A DNA stretch of 64,000 nt from Bacteroidaceae bacterium (GCA_017617315.1 JAFZWM010000022.1:1-64000), one strand, 5' to 3'; counted from the stretch's first letter, positions 27,735 through 37,188 are shown. Notes: generated from the letters alone by a model not told the origin. A program made the numbers and translations.

Positions 27735-29717
27735 TTATTTGCGTGCTTTTGAGTACGTTTTGTACGTCAGACGGTCTTCGCTTATGGTTATCATATATTG
27801 CTGAATGATAGCCTTTAGCTCTTTCTCCATCTGTGCCTGTTCGGGCACTTTGCCGGCGAGATTGTTGTTAAGGAAGAGGTCTGTCTTGAATTTGTACATT
27901 CCTGTAACTCGCGTACCATCGAACTGCATCATGTAGTCGTTTTTGATGTACTGATAGATGCCGTTGTTGTAGTTTACGGCAGATGTTTCTTCGGCCGGAG
28001 TGTTGATGAGGTCTTTTCCGAAGGCGAGATACGGCTTTTTGTAGCCAAGAAGCTGAAGCACGGTTGGCATGATGTCTATCTGCTGTGCAATCTTCTCGGT
28101 GTCCATGCCTTTCAGTTTCAGTCCCGGAGCATAGAAGATTATCGGAACTGAATAAAGATTGAGGTCGGTTTCGTAAACCGGATGGCATTTCTGGTTGGTA
28201 TGGTCGGCTGTAAGCACGAAAATCGTGTTGTTGAACCATTTCTGCTTGCTTGCGCTCTCGAAGAATCTTTTAAGGGCATAGTCGGTGTATCTTATGCACT
28301 TGTGAATCTCGAGTTTTCCTTCGGGGAAGGTCTTCTTGTACTTCTCGGGAATGTTGAACGGATGATGCGACGAAACGGTGAAGATGGCTGTCATGAAAGG
28401 CTGCTTGAAACGGCTCATCTCGTCGCAGTAGAACTGCATGAACGGCTCGTCCCAGATGCCCCAGTTGCCGTCGAACTCCTTCTCGCCCTTGTAGTTAGGG
28501 TCGTTGCCGAACTCCGTTCTGCCGTAATATTCGCTGAATCCGGTAGCCTTGGCAAAAGCCTCGAAGCCCATAGAACCGTTTGATGCTCCGTGGAAGAAGG
28601 CCGTTTTGTAGCCGATGGATTTCAGTTCTCCGGCAAGTCCCGAAACGGTGTTGAGGGCGGCTGGAGTGACGAAGAACGGCTCGACAAACATTGGGATGCT
28701 CGAAAGGATTGACGGCATTCCGTCGATGCTCTTTCTGCCGTTGGCGTATGAATATTTAAACGTGAGACTCTCGTTTACGAGACTGTCTACGAATGGCGTG
28801 TAGCCCTCGTATCTGCCGTCTTCGAGTTCTTTGTTTAGTGCGCCGATGTGTTCTTTTGCAAAGCTCTCTACGATTAGCACCACCACGTTCATCTTTTTCA
28901 ACGATGTTGTATCTGCATCATTTTTCTGATGGATGGGGCAGAATATCTGTTCAGCCTCGCTGTCGCTGAAATATTGCGGATTCTTGTATGCGTTCTTTCC
29001 TACGGTTCTTATCAGACAGAAAGGCGTGTTCAGAACCAATGCCGTCTCTATCGGCTTGTTTACATACTGATTGGTGTTGCCCACGGCGATAGGACGGACT
29101 TGTCGGCCGATTCCACCTCGCATTCCGCACACGATGCCAAAGCCGAGCGCGCCGAGGACGATTGTCTGCAACGCATAGTAAATAGGGAGTGATGATGGCT
29201 TGTACTTGCTTTTTAGCGGACTAAGATAAAGTTTGTATAGCGCGTAAAAAAGCAGGATTCCTGCAATGACGAAGTACCAGTGCATCAGAAGTTCGTGACC
29301 GATGATTCCGCCGATGTTGTCTTCGTTTCCGAATTCTTTGAAGACCGATGCGTCTGTTCTTCGGCCTGTATACTTGAAGTAGACGGCATCCATCAGATTT
29401 GCAATTATGGCGATGGAATTGACGATGACGAACAGAATTCTGCCCAGAACATCGGCAAACTTGCAATATTTGTAGTGCAGCGGAATAAGATAAATAACTG
29501 CCAGCAGGATGTTTGTGTATAGGGTAGCCGATAATGTAAACCGCCACCAGCCCTGAAACATAAGGCTGAGATTAAGTGTGTTAGTGTACGAACTGCTGTT
29601 CTCGAAATAGAACAAAAGTCCGCAGATTAAGTATGCCGCAAAGACCAAAAGTATATTCCAGACGATTGAAATGAGTTGGATTTTCAGAAATCCGGTTGTC
29701 TTGTCCTCAGAAATCAT
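27735..29717 (-). CDS. LTA-synthase-like membrane sulfatase, first copy
   Basis: 660 aa: five N-terminal TM helices (about 12-205), then an extracytoplasmic alkaline-phosphatase-superfamily domain. Metal and active-site landmarks are VLIVESFAKE (E284) and FVLTADHTNQ. The place of the nucleophilic Thr of LtaS reads NGRKSIDGMPSILSSIP, so Ser330 would be the nucleophile. Gram-negative relatives transfer phosphoglycerol or phosphoethanolamine to surface glycans, so a role in decorating LPS or another polymer is likely, with the surrounding glycosyltransferases. Own promoter. Confidence 0.85.
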   Translation of the reverse strand: MISEDKTTGFLKIQLISIVWNILLVFAAYLICGLLFYFENSSSYTNTLNLSLMFQGWWRFTLSATLYTNILLAVIYLIPLHYKYCKFADVLGRILFVIVNSIAIIANLMDAVYFKYTGRRTDASVFKEFGNEDNIGGIIGHELLMHWYFVIAGILLFYALYKLYLSPLKSKYKPSSLPIYYALQTIVLGALGFGIVCGMRGGIGRQVRPIAVGNTNQYVNKPIETALVLNTPFCLIRTVGKNAYKNPQYFSDSEAEQIFCPIHQKNDADTTSLKKMNVVVLIVESFAKEHIGALNKELEDGRYEGYTPFVDSLVNESLTFKYSYANGRKSIDGMPSILSSIPMFVEPFFVTPAALNTVSGLAGELKSIGYKTAFFHGASNGSMGFEAFAKATGFSEYYGRTEFGNDPNYKGEKEFDGNWGIWDEPFMQFYCDEMSRFKQPFMTAIFTVSSHHPFNIPEKYKKTFPEGKLEIHKCIRYTDYALKRFFESASKQKWFNNTIFVLTADHTNQKCHPVYETDLNLYSVPIIFYAPGLKLKGMDTEKIAQQIDIMPTVLQLLGYKKPYLAFGKDLINTPAEETSAVNYNNGIYQYIKNDYMMQFDGTRVTGMYKFKTDLFLNNNLAGKVPEQAQMEKELKAIIQQYMITISEDRLTYKTYSKARK

Positions 29718-29739
29718 TGTACGTTTTAATTTGTTTCTG

Positions 29740-29747
29740 CAAAATTA
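29740..29747 (-). promoter_or_regulatory. -7 box of the first LTA-synthase-like gene
   Basis: Minus strand TAATTTTG, exact TAnnTTTG, 22 bases before the ATG. Confidence 0.65.
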
Positions 29748-29847
29748 TAAAAAAATAGTTTCCGACAATAAAACGGCGATACATTATTGGCTTGCATCCC
29801 GCTACAAGAAAGGCAGAAAACTATAATAGTTATTAAAAGTTTTTGTG

Positions 29848-29855
29848 TATTTTTG
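29848..29855 (+). promoter_or_regulatory. -7 box of the acyltransferase operon
   Basis: TATTTTTG, exact TAnnTTTG. An in-frame GTG at 29845 lies inside this box, so translation must start later, at ATG 29878. Confidence 0.7.
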
Positions 29856-29877
29856 CAGCCGCAAAGTTTTATTTAAC

Positions 29878-30816
29878 ATGAATAAATTTTTATACAAATT
29901 ATTGTACCATGCGGTTCGCCTGTTTTCGAGGCTTCCGTTCAGGGTACTTTACATATTGTCTGATTTTGTATATTTTATTGCATATTGTTGCATTGGCTAT
30001 CGCCGCAAGGTTGTTCAGACCAATTTGAGAAATTCGTTTCCTGGTAAGAGCAAGGCTGAGTTGAGAGAGATAGAACGGAAGTTCTACCGAAACTTGTGCG
30101 ACTATTTCTTCGAGACGATAAAGCTTCTTGATATGGACGAGAAAGAGATGTCTAAACATTTCAAGATAGAGAATGTTGATATTGCTGAGGAAGCCTTGAA
30201 TAACGGCCGCAACGTAGTTTTGTATCTGTCGCACACGTTTAATTGGGAGTGGCTCGTTTCGGTGAAGCTGTTTATCAATTGTAAGAATGAAAATGTCGTT
30301 ATGGGGCAGATTTACCATCCGCTCGAAAACAAGTATTTCGACAAGTTGTTCCTCGACATCCGCAGCGTTTTCGGGCAGAAGAATATTGCTATGAGCGAAA
30401 CTCTGCGGACGCTTATCAGAATGAAAAACAATAACGAGCAGTTTTTTATCGGCAGCATAGCCGATCAGGTTCCGATATGGAGTGCGATAGGCGGCTTTGT
30501 CGATTTCATGCATCAGGACACGGCAGTTCTTTCCGGCTCTGAACGAATTTCAAGGAAATTTGATGCAGCGGTGGTTTACGGTGAGATGATAAAGGAAGGA
30601 CGAGGCAAATATCGCTGCGTAATTTCAAAGATTTGCGACGATACAAAGCAACTTCCCGATTTTGAGATTACAAGGATTTTCTTCCAGAAACTTCAGGCAT
30701 CTTTGGAAAGAAATCCGGCAAATTGGTTGTGGAGTCATCGCCGATGGAAACGCACAAGAGAAGGTTACGAGCAGTTTCTTAGAGACAAGAAGATTTCGAA
30801 GCAGTATCAAGGTTGA
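29878..30816 (+). CDS. LpxL/HtrB-type lysophospholipid acyltransferase
   Basis: 312 aa (MNKFLYKLLYHAVRL start). One N-terminal membrane segment, then the acyltransferase domain with the HX4E-type motif SHTFNWEW, IADQVP and the basic WLWSHRRWKRTREG, the last being a hallmark of the lipid A late acyltransferases. It probably adds a secondary acyl chain to lipid A. It begins a plus-strand operon with GT90 and GT2 genes (gaps 9 and 1 bases). Confidence 0.9.
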   Translation: MNKFLYKLLYHAVRLFSRLPFRVLYILSDFVYFIAYCCIGYRRKVVQTNLRNSFPGKSKAELREIERKFYRNLCDYFFETIKLLDMDEKEMSKHFKIENVDIAEEALNNGRNVVLYLSHTFNWEWLVSVKLFINCKNENVVMGQIYHPLENKYFDKLFLDIRSVFGQKNIAMSETLRTLIRMKNNNEQFFIGSIADQVPIWSAIGGFVDFMHQDTAVLSGSERISRKFDAAVVYGEMIKEGRGKYRCVISKICDDTKQLPDFEITRIFFQKLQASLERNPANWLWSHRRWKRTREGYEQFLRDKKISKQYQG

Positions 30817-30825
30817 TTTGTAAGT

Positions 30826-31824
30826 ATGAAGTTTTTTAGAAAAATCCGAAGCGGAAAGAATGTAAGGATAAAATACTATATTTTCAGTTACGTTTATTTG
30901 CACATACCGCGTTTCGTATTGAAAATGCGATTGAACCGCCTGCTGAAGAATGTGGCTAATCGCAGGGACTATGATGAGATAAGAGACCGCGTTGACTATT
31001 ATTGCAAACTTTCCGACGCTCCGTCTGCCGACAAGAATGAGTGGATGAACCGTTTTGTTGCCCTTGGCAAGCAGAAGGTTGTCCGCCCAAAGGTGTATTA
31101 TTTCGATTCTTATTGCTATGCCCGTTATTTTCATCACGGAAAGAAGTGGAATCTGTGTACTGGAGACGTGAACTACGTTCCTCAGTATCCTTCGATAACA
31201 AAAAGCCGCCCGATAAGCGATGATAACGCCAATGCCACCTTGCTGAACTTGGATAAAATCCGTCATTTCGTATTTCTTAAAGACAAAAAGAAATGGACAG
31301 ACAAGCGCGACATGATAATATTCAGGGGCGCGCTGGGTCAGAAGGACGGAAACGAGTTTAAGCAGAACCGATACAAGTTCATGAAGATGTATTTTGGCAA
31401 TCCGATGTGCGACTTAGGTGAGATTGCCGAGGGCGGAAAATGTGTAAATCCAGAGTGGCAAAGTCCTAAACTGACATTGTATCAGCATCTTGACTATAAG
31501 TTTATTCTATCTCTCGAAGGCAATGATGTAGCCAGCAATCTTAAGTGGGTTATGTCGAGCAACAGCATTGCCGTAATGCCGCGTCCGACATGCGAAAGCT
31601 GGTTTATGGAAGGCCGACTGATACCAAACGTGCATTATATCGAGATTTCTCCGACATTCGAAGACTTGGAGGAAAAACTGAATTATTATATCAATAATCC
31701 TGACGAGGCGCAGAAGATTATCGATAATGCTCATGAGTATGTAAAGAAATTCCGCAATAAGGAGCGAGAGGAAATTGTGTCTTTGCTCGTGTTGCAGAAA
31801 TATTTAAACAAAACAAACATCTGA
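30826..31824 (+). CDS. Glycosyltransferase family 90 (CAP10-like)
   Basis: 332 aa. MIIFRGALGQ, CDLGEIAEGG and the region YKFILSLEGNDVASNLKW with PTCESWFMEGRLIPNVHY define the CAP10/GT90 fold, known from fungal capsule xylosyltransferases and from bacterial LPS-modifying enzymes. Donor sugar cannot be read. Middle gene of the operon. Confidence 0.88.
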   Translation: MKFFRKIRSGKNVRIKYYIFSYVYLHIPRFVLKMRLNRLLKNVANRRDYDEIRDRVDYYCKLSDAPSADKNEWMNRFVALGKQKVVRPKVYYFDSYCYARYFHHGKKWNLCTGDVNYVPQYPSITKSRPISDDNANATLLNLDKIRHFVFLKDKKKWTDKRDMIIFRGALGQKDGNEFKQNRYKFMKMYFGNPMCDLGEIAEGGKCVNPEWQSPKLTLYQHLDYKFILSLEGNDVASNLKWVMSSNSIAVMPRPTCESWFMEGRLIPNVHYIEISPTFEDLEEKLNYYINNPDEAQKIIDNAHEYVKKFRNKEREEIVSLLVLQKYLNKTNI

Positions 31825-31825
31825 A

Positions 31826-32545
31826 ATGCAAAAAAGCAATCCTGTTATATCCGTCGTTACAGTTACATTCAACGCATTGCCGTTGCTGAAGAAGACCATG
31901 CAAAGCGTTGAGTCACAGAATTATGAGAATATCGAATACTTGATTGTCGATGGTGCATCGTCCGATGGAACTGCCGACTATCTGGAAAAGTACGACGGAC
32001 GTAGCATAAAGTTCGTGAGCGAGCCTGACGGCGGAATATATGATGCCATGAACAAGGGCATAAGAATGGCTTCGGGCGATTATTGCATCTTTATGAACGC
32101 CGGCGATTGCTTTGCGTCGTCTACGGTCGTTTCCGATGTCTTTTCATCTGGCAAAAACTCAGCAGATGTCATATACGGAGACATACTGAAGAATGGAATG
32201 CTGAAGCAAGCCCTTACACCACGCAACTGCCACAAGATGTTCTATTGCCATCAGGCGGTTTTTGTAAAGACTGAGTGCCTTAAGATGTTCCCGTTTGACA
32301 TAAAATACCGGATGTCGGCAGATTTCAAGCAGGCGAAACAACTATTCTTGAACGGAAACAGTTTTCTTAAACTTGATATGCCTGTTGCCATATTCGATAC
32401 CTCGGGCGTGTCGAACACTAACCGCTCGGCAGGATTGTGGGAGAATATGACTGTAATATGCGAGGTTGACGGCCTTCTCGACAAGATTCGTCTGTTGCCG
32501 CGGTTATATTTTACCTACCTTATGTGCCGTTTACGTGGTAAGTAA
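31826..32545 (+). CDS. Glycosyltransferase family 2
   Basis: 239 aa GT-A fold enzyme: ISVVTVTFNALPLLKKTMQS, LIVDGASSDGT, EPDGGIYDAMNKGI and the metal-binding DAG motif variant FMNAGDCF. It is short, with the WcaA-like architecture usual for colanic/O-antigen enzymes. One base after the GT90 stop. Its 3' end overlaps the convergent GT4 gene by 15 bases. Confidence 0.9.
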   Translation: MQKSNPVISVVTVTFNALPLLKKTMQSVESQNYENIEYLIVDGASSDGTADYLEKYDGRSIKFVSEPDGGIYDAMNKGIRMASGDYCIFMNAGDCFASSTVVSDVFSSGKNSADVIYGDILKNGMLKQALTPRNCHKMFYCHQAVFVKTECLKMFPFDIKYRMSADFKQAKQLFLNGNSFLKLDMPVAIFDTSGVSNTNRSAGLWENMTVICEVDGLLDKIRLLPRLYFTYLMCRLRGK

Positions 32546-33679
32546 AGTCCGCTTTCCGAACTCTTCTATTGCTTTTTTGTAGGTCTTTACTGTTTCTTTG
32601 GCTGTATTCTCCCAAGTAAACAGTTGCAGACGCTCGTTGCCCTTTGCCACGAGTTCGTCTCTGTACTGTTTGTTGTCGAGAATTCTTGTTATCGACCGGA
32701 TGAGTGCCTCGATGTTTGTTGCCTCGAAATATTCGGCAGCATCGCCGGCAACTTCAGGAAAACAGCTTGCCTTGCTAAGAACCACAGGACATTGGTTTGA
32801 GAATGCTTCGAGAATAGGAATGCCAAATCCCTCGTATAGAGAAGGATAAACAAACATCTCTGCGTTGCGGTACAGAAGAGCCAGAGTGCTGTCGTCTATG
32901 CTGCTGAAAACAAAGACTTTGCTGCTGATGTTTTTCTGTGCAAACAAGGCCTTCTCTTCTTTCGACAGTTTTCTGCCTGTAAGCACAAGGCTGATGTCTG
33001 GGCGCGTTTTTGAAATCTGCTCAAAAGCATCGACCAATGTGCTGAAGTTCTTGTATCTTCGTCGCTCGCCAACGTACAGAATGTAGTTGTCGGGCAGTTG
33101 CAGACTATTGTTTTCAACTGCCTTCATCGGGGCTATTCCATGATAAATTACATCAATCTTGCTTTCGTCAATGCCGTAAATCTTGATGATGTCTTGCTTT
33201 GTACATTCGCTTATGGCAATTATTCTTGTTGCCTTTTCGGCTAAGAGCCTTTTGTTTGCATATATTGGGTCGTTGGGCGAGAAGTATTCGGGCAGCATCT
33301 CGTGAGTCATGTCGTGTATTGTCAGCACGAATGGCTTTCCGTCAAGATATTTTACGAAATAAGGGTCGTAGTATGATGGGTGAAAGATGTCGAAATTTCC
33401 TTTCCTTATCTCGGCAATGCTACTTTGTCTGTTAAGTTTTCTGAATAGCCCTTCTGCAATCTTAAAGATTCTGGCGTTGATGTGCGTATGTTCGGCCTTT
33501 GCAAAATTCCTGATGTACTGATTCATTGAGAATGCTACTGAAATTTTGGCCGAGACATCTGTCATTCTTGATATAATCTCAAAAAAATAGCGAGTTATGC
33601 CGCCGAATCTTTGAATGTGAAATGCCTGATAGTCAGTAATAACTCTAAGATTTGGCTCTATTTCTTTGGATGGTTTCAT
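32531..33679 (-). CDS. Glycosyltransferase family 4
   Basis: 382 aa GT-B enzyme: HDMTHEMLPEYF in the N-terminal domain, ISECTKQDIIKIYGI, YILYVGERRRYKNFSTLVDAF and the donor-binding YPSLYEGFGIPILEAFSNQCPV with the E-x7-E pattern. Start at ATG 33679; the frame continues upstream to a TTG, but that lies inside the -7 box. Probably builds O-antigen or capsule-like glycan. Divergent from a second GT4 gene. Confidence 0.9.
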   Translation of the reverse strand: MKPSKEIEPNLRVITDYQAFHIQRFGGITRYFFEIISRMTDVSAKISVAFSMNQYIRNFAKAEHTHINARIFKIAEGLFRKLNRQSSIAEIRKGNFDIFHPSYYDPYFVKYLDGKPFVLTIHDMTHEMLPEYFSPNDPIYANKRLLAEKATRIIAISECTKQDIIKIYGIDESKIDVIYHGIAPMKAVENNSLQLPDNYILYVGERRRYKNFSTLVDAFEQISKTRPDISLVLTGRKLSKEEKALFAQKNISSKVFVFSSIDDSTLALLYRNAEMFVYPSLYEGFGIPILEAFSNQCPVVLSKASCFPEVAGDAAEYFEATNIEALIRSITRILDNKQYRDELVAKGNERLQLFTWENTAKETVKTYKKAIEEFGKRTLLTT

Positions 33680-33709
33680 TTTTCTTGTTCTGTTTTGTTT
33701 TACGGTATG

Positions 33710-33717
33710 CAAAGGTA
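33710..33717 (-). promoter_or_regulatory. -7 box of the minus-strand GT4 gene
   Basis: Minus strand TACCTTTG, exact TAnnTTTG, 30 bases before ATG 33679; it decides the start codon of that gene. Confidence 0.65.
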
Positions 33718-33837
33718 ATATTTTCTTTTAAGAAAAGGCTACATCGTTATTCAAACTTTGCGGTTTTGCAGAAATGTGATGTTCATTTTTGCCTGAATTA
33801 AATCATAAATTCAGCATAAAACTACATTAAATAGTTG

Positions 33838-33845
33838 TATCTTTG
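33838..33845 (+). promoter_or_regulatory. -7 box of the plus-strand GT4 gene
   Basis: TATCTTTG, exact TAnnTTTG, 21 bases before ATG 33867. Confidence 0.65.
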
Positions 33846-33866
33846 CATTAAATATAAAATCCGCAA

Positions 33867-35003
33867 ATGATAATAGCATTCGATGCCAAGCGCGCAGCAC
33901 AAAATCGCACGGGGCTTGGAAACTACAGCCGTTTTGTGCTCGATATTCTTTCGCAGCATACGCCCGACAACAGATTCGTTCTTTACGCTCCAAATCCTAA
34001 GAAGGCTTCGTGCCTTGGGGCTTATAAGGACGATGAGAAGTTTGAAATCTGCTATCCCAAGTCGGTTTTCGGAAAGATGTTCCGTTCGTTGTGGCGCACC
34101 TTTGGAATAACATCGTGCGTGCAGAAGAGCGGCGCGCAGATTTTCCACGGACTCAGCAACGAGCTTCCGCTTAATATCAGAAAGGCCAAACCGGTAAAGA
34201 GCATCGTTACCGTTCATGACCTTATCTTCTTGCATTGTCCGCAGTATTACAGTGCGATAGACCGTTTTCTGTACAATTACAAATACCGCCGTTCGTGCCT
34301 TAATGCCGACCACATCATAGCCGTGAGCGAGTATACAAAGCGCGAGATTATGCAGTTTTACGACATTCCGTCGGATAAGATAACCGTGGTTTATCAGGGG
34401 TGCGACAAGGCTTTTGCGCTGCGCGAGCCCGAAAGCAAGCTGCGCGAGGTGCGCAAGACATACGCGCTGCCGCATCAGTACATTCTGTATGTTGGCAGCA
34501 TAGAGGAGCGAAAGAATCTGATGCTTCTTGCCAAGGCTCTCAGGCTGATGCCCGACCACATCAGGGTTGTGGCGGTTGGCAAGCGCACTTCGTATGCCGC
34601 CGAGGTTGAGAGATATCTGCGTAGCGAGGGCCTGGAAGAGCGTATGCAGATGATTCACGGCGTGCCGTTCTGCCATCTGCCGGCAATTTACCAGATGGCA
34701 ACGGTGTTCTGCTATCCGTCGCGTATAGAGGGCTTCGGAATTCCGTTGCTCGAAGCTTTGAACAGCGGAGTGCCTGTGGTTGCTTGTACGGGCTCGTGTC
34801 TCGAAGAGGCTGGAGGTCCTGACTCGGTATATGTTGCGCCCGATGACGACCGCGCCCTTGCAAAGAATCTGATAAGGATATGGGACGACAGATCGTTGCA
34901 GCAGCAGATGGTTGAGGCTGGCTACAGATATGCGCACAACTTTGCCGACGAAAAACTTGCTGCCGACTTGATGCAGGTTTATGAAAAGGTGCTGAAAGTT
35001 TGA
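33867..35003 (+). CDS. Glycosyltransferase family 4, second gene
   Basis: 378 aa GT-B enzyme with an N-terminal NRTGLGNYSRFVLDIL loop, TVHDLIFLHCPQYYS, VSEYTKREIMQFYDI, YILYVGSIEERKN and YPSRIEGFGIPLLEALNSGVPV. Same family as the divergent neighbour but clearly diverged from it, so not a recent duplicate. Mannosyl- or related transferase to an envelope glycan is likely; sugar unknown. Confidence 0.9.
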   Translation: MIIAFDAKRAAQNRTGLGNYSRFVLDILSQHTPDNRFVLYAPNPKKASCLGAYKDDEKFEICYPKSVFGKMFRSLWRTFGITSCVQKSGAQIFHGLSNELPLNIRKAKPVKSIVTVHDLIFLHCPQYYSAIDRFLYNYKYRRSCLNADHIIAVSEYTKREIMQFYDIPSDKITVVYQGCDKAFALREPESKLREVRKTYALPHQYILYVGSIEERKNLMLLAKALRLMPDHIRVVAVGKRTSYAAEVERYLRSEGLEERMQMIHGVPFCHLPAIYQMATVFCYPSRIEGFGIPLLEALNSGVPVVACTGSCLEEAGGPDSVYVAPDDDRALAKNLIRIWDDRSLQQQMVEAGYRYAHNFADEKLAADLMQVYEKVLKV

Positions 35004-35312
35004 ATGTAGAAACCAGAAAAATAGTGTCAAGGTTGCTTCAACATAGCTTCGAGATACGGGTAAGGTACGGGCAGGTAAGCCGGAGGGTTCGTTCAAGTTA
35101 CGTTCAGGGTACGTTCAAGGTACGTTCAAGTTACGAGGTAGGAACGGGGTAGCTACGGGCGATTCTAAGTTGAGAGTTGAAAGTTGAAAATGCTTTTTAG
35201 AAAGAGAAAATTGAGAGTAGAAAAATCATGCCAAGGTAGATTTAAAGTCGAGATTGATTCAAGGTTGATTGTGAGTTGAAAATCTTAGTTGAAAGCAATG
35301 ACACCGAAATAG
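35004..35312. other. Non-coding stretch with degenerate short repeats
   Basis: 309 bases without a plausible gene. It holds four tandem 11-bp units (35088-35131), scattered copies of TACGGG and GGTA, and then several close copies of AGTTGAAAG/GAGTTGAAA (about 35170-35195 and 35273-35295). No RNA gene is recognised. A strong hairpin terminator follows. Confidence 0.6.
35088..35131 (+). repeat. Four tandem copies of an 11-bp unit
   Basis: Units TTCGTTCAAGT, TACGTTCAGGG, TACGTTCAAGG and TACGTTCAAGT follow each other without spacing; a decayed fifth (TACGAGGTAGG) may follow. No coding frame is preserved. Confidence 0.85.
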
Positions 35313-35354
35313 AAAGAATCCCCAAAGACAAGCCGAAGTCTTTGGGGATTCTTT
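35313..35354 (+). terminator. Bidirectional terminator, 17-bp stem
   Basis: AAAGAATCCCCAAAGAC (35313-35329) pairs perfectly with 35338-35354 across an 8-base loop. T-rich ends on both strands let it end both the GT4 gene and the minus-strand LTA-synthase-like gene. Confidence 0.9.
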
Positions 35355-35358
35355 TGTG

Positions 35359-37179
35359 TTATCTCTCTGCCAAATCGTCGTAAAGCGTTTGCAGGATAGC
35401 CTTTCCTTTCTTCTCTCGGGCGGCATCTGCTCCGTAAATGCTTTTGTTGGCGTTGTTGTCGAAGATGGTGCATCCGGTGCTGTCTCTGAATGCGAAGGCG
35501 TTGTTGTATGAGCCGAACGCAAAACCGTTGTAGCCCTTGCTGAAGATGTTGCGGCTGAACGTGAAATCGTCGTGGTGGATGTTCATCTGGGCGAGAATGG
35601 TTGCGGCGAGGTCGGTCTGTGCCACTATCTTGTCCATCGCAATGTGCTTTTTAACCGCTCCGCCGGTCCAAATCATCGGAATGTGATGGAATTCCGGAAC
35701 GCCCATGTCCGTGCTGCCCTTGTCGCCCCAATAGCGTATGTTATGGTCGGGAATAAGCACGACGAGCATATTGTCCCACGCCTTTGTCGATTTCAGCCTC
35801 TCTATCAGCTTGCCCAGACAATGGTCGGTATAGGCAAACGAGTTGAGCACGTTGTTGTCGAAGGCTTTGAAAGGCACTTCGAAAGGCTCGTGGCTGCTAA
35901 GCGTGAGGTAGGTGTAGAGCCAAGGCGATTTCAGTCGGCTAATCTCGTCGAAGGCCTTCGCGCAGGTAAATTCATCCTGAACGCCCCAAGCGTTGCTGTG
36001 CTGCTCGGACAGACTGAAATCTTTGTCTGATGTTATGTTCTGGTATCCCGTTGAATGAAGGTAGCCCTGCATGTTCGTAAAGTTGATGTCGCCGCCGTAG
36101 AGGAAGTGCGTAGAATATCCCTCGGCTTTGAGCGACTTGGCTATCGACGGCAGATGACCGCATTTCTCGGGCATCTTCATTATCGATGTCGTAGGCTGTG
36201 CCAGATAACCGCTCAGCGTGGCAACAACGCCTCGGTCGGTGCGGAAACTGCTTGCGTAGCAGTTGCTGAACCATACGCCCTCGTCGGCAAGACGGCACAG
36301 ATTTGGAGAGACACCCTCGAATCCGCCGAGCTTATCGACCATATACGAGCCGAAGCCTTCCATTATTATAATCAGCACATCGGGGCGGTTTGTTGTAAGA
36401 ACCGTGTCCTGCTCTGCTGGCAGTTCGGCAAAGAGGCTGCCGAACGTCTGCTTTCTCTCATCTTCGGGCAGAAAATCGAACTGCGATGCAAAATCCTCGT
36501 TCTTGCCAAGCGATGCAAGGAAGCTGAATATCGGATTCACGGCCGAATGGTTCAGATATTCGTGCTCCGAAAAATAAACGCGGCCAACGTTGGATGTAGA
36601 TTCGCTTATTCCGCCGCGGATTGTGATGAACAGCGGTATTATAAGAAAGATGCTTGCAGCGAAGCAGACGATTTTCTTATTCGTTGTGCCGATAGGCTTT
36701 ATCTCTTTTGGCGTAACGAGGCATTGCAGCCGCCAGAACGCCCAAATCAGGGCGATGGCAACGGCTATGTAGCCAATGATGAACAATGCCGAAACGCTTG
36801 CCGCCGCATTCTTCGGAGAATCGATGTAGAAGAAAATCGTGGCATCGAGCTTGAAGTTCCAGAAAGGGTAGAGCGCAAGGTCGGCTGCGAATGCCGATGC
36901 CATTATTATTGCCGTAAAAATGTAGTACCACTTCAGAATCTTACGCAGTCTGAAGTTCAGCCAAGCCGAAACGATTATGACTATAAGCGGAATTACGATA
37001 AGATATCCGGCAACCGTGCTGTCCAGCTTCAGGCCGTTCAGCATCACTTGCAGATAGTCTCCTGCCGACAGACTGGCATCGTCGGGCTTGTCGATAGCCA
37101 TAAACAGAGGCTTTTCTATGCAGAAGATGCACAGAAGCAGAATGTAATACTTACACAGATACAGAAATCTTTCTTTCAT
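35359..37179 (-). CDS. LTA-synthase-like membrane sulfatase, second copy
   Basis: 606 aa with five TM helices (about 8-190), then a large periplasmic alkaline-phosphatase-superfamily domain: VLIIIMEGFGSYM (E274), SSFRTDRGVVATLSGY with the expected nucleophile Thr314, LSSHEPFEVPF and VVLIPDHNIRYW. Unlike the copy at 27.7 kb it keeps the Thr nucleophile. Probably a phosphoglycerol- or phosphoethanolamine-type transferase for surface glycans. Nine bases after the ABC exporter gene, so translated from the same message. Confidence 0.87.
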   Translation of the reverse strand: MKERFLYLCKYYILLLCIFCIEKPLFMAIDKPDDASLSAGDYLQVMLNGLKLDSTVAGYLIVIPLIVIIVSAWLNFRLRKILKWYYIFTAIIMASAFAADLALYPFWNFKLDATIFFYIDSPKNAAASVSALFIIGYIAVAIALIWAFWRLQCLVTPKEIKPIGTTNKKIVCFAASIFLIIPLFITIRGGISESTSNVGRVYFSEHEYLNHSAVNPIFSFLASLGKNEDFASQFDFLPEDERKQTFGSLFAELPAEQDTVLTTNRPDVLIIIMEGFGSYMVDKLGGFEGVSPNLCRLADEGVWFSNCYASSFRTDRGVVATLSGYLAQPTTSIMKMPEKCGHLPSIAKSLKAEGYSTHFLYGGDINFTNMQGYLHSTGYQNITSDKDFSLSEQHSNAWGVQDEFTCAKAFDEISRLKSPWLYTYLTLSSHEPFEVPFKAFDNNVLNSFAYTDHCLGKLIERLKSTKAWDNMLVVLIPDHNIRYWGDKGSTDMGVPEFHHIPMIWTGGAVKKHIAMDKIVAQTDLAATILAQMNIHHDDFTFSRNIFSKGYNGFAFGSYNNAFAFRDSTGCTIFDNNANKSIYGADAAREKKGKAILQTLYDDLAER

Positions 37180-37188
37180 CGCGCGCGT

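Noticed and set aside
33822..35096. 424-codon open frame on the minus strand
   Set aside because: Antisense to the plus-strand GT4 gene, which has all GT4 motifs, a promoter and a correct start. No recognisable domain in the mirror frame.
35088..35131. CRISPR-like array
   Set aside because: Units are 11 bp and contiguous, without unique spacers; no cas genes in the window.
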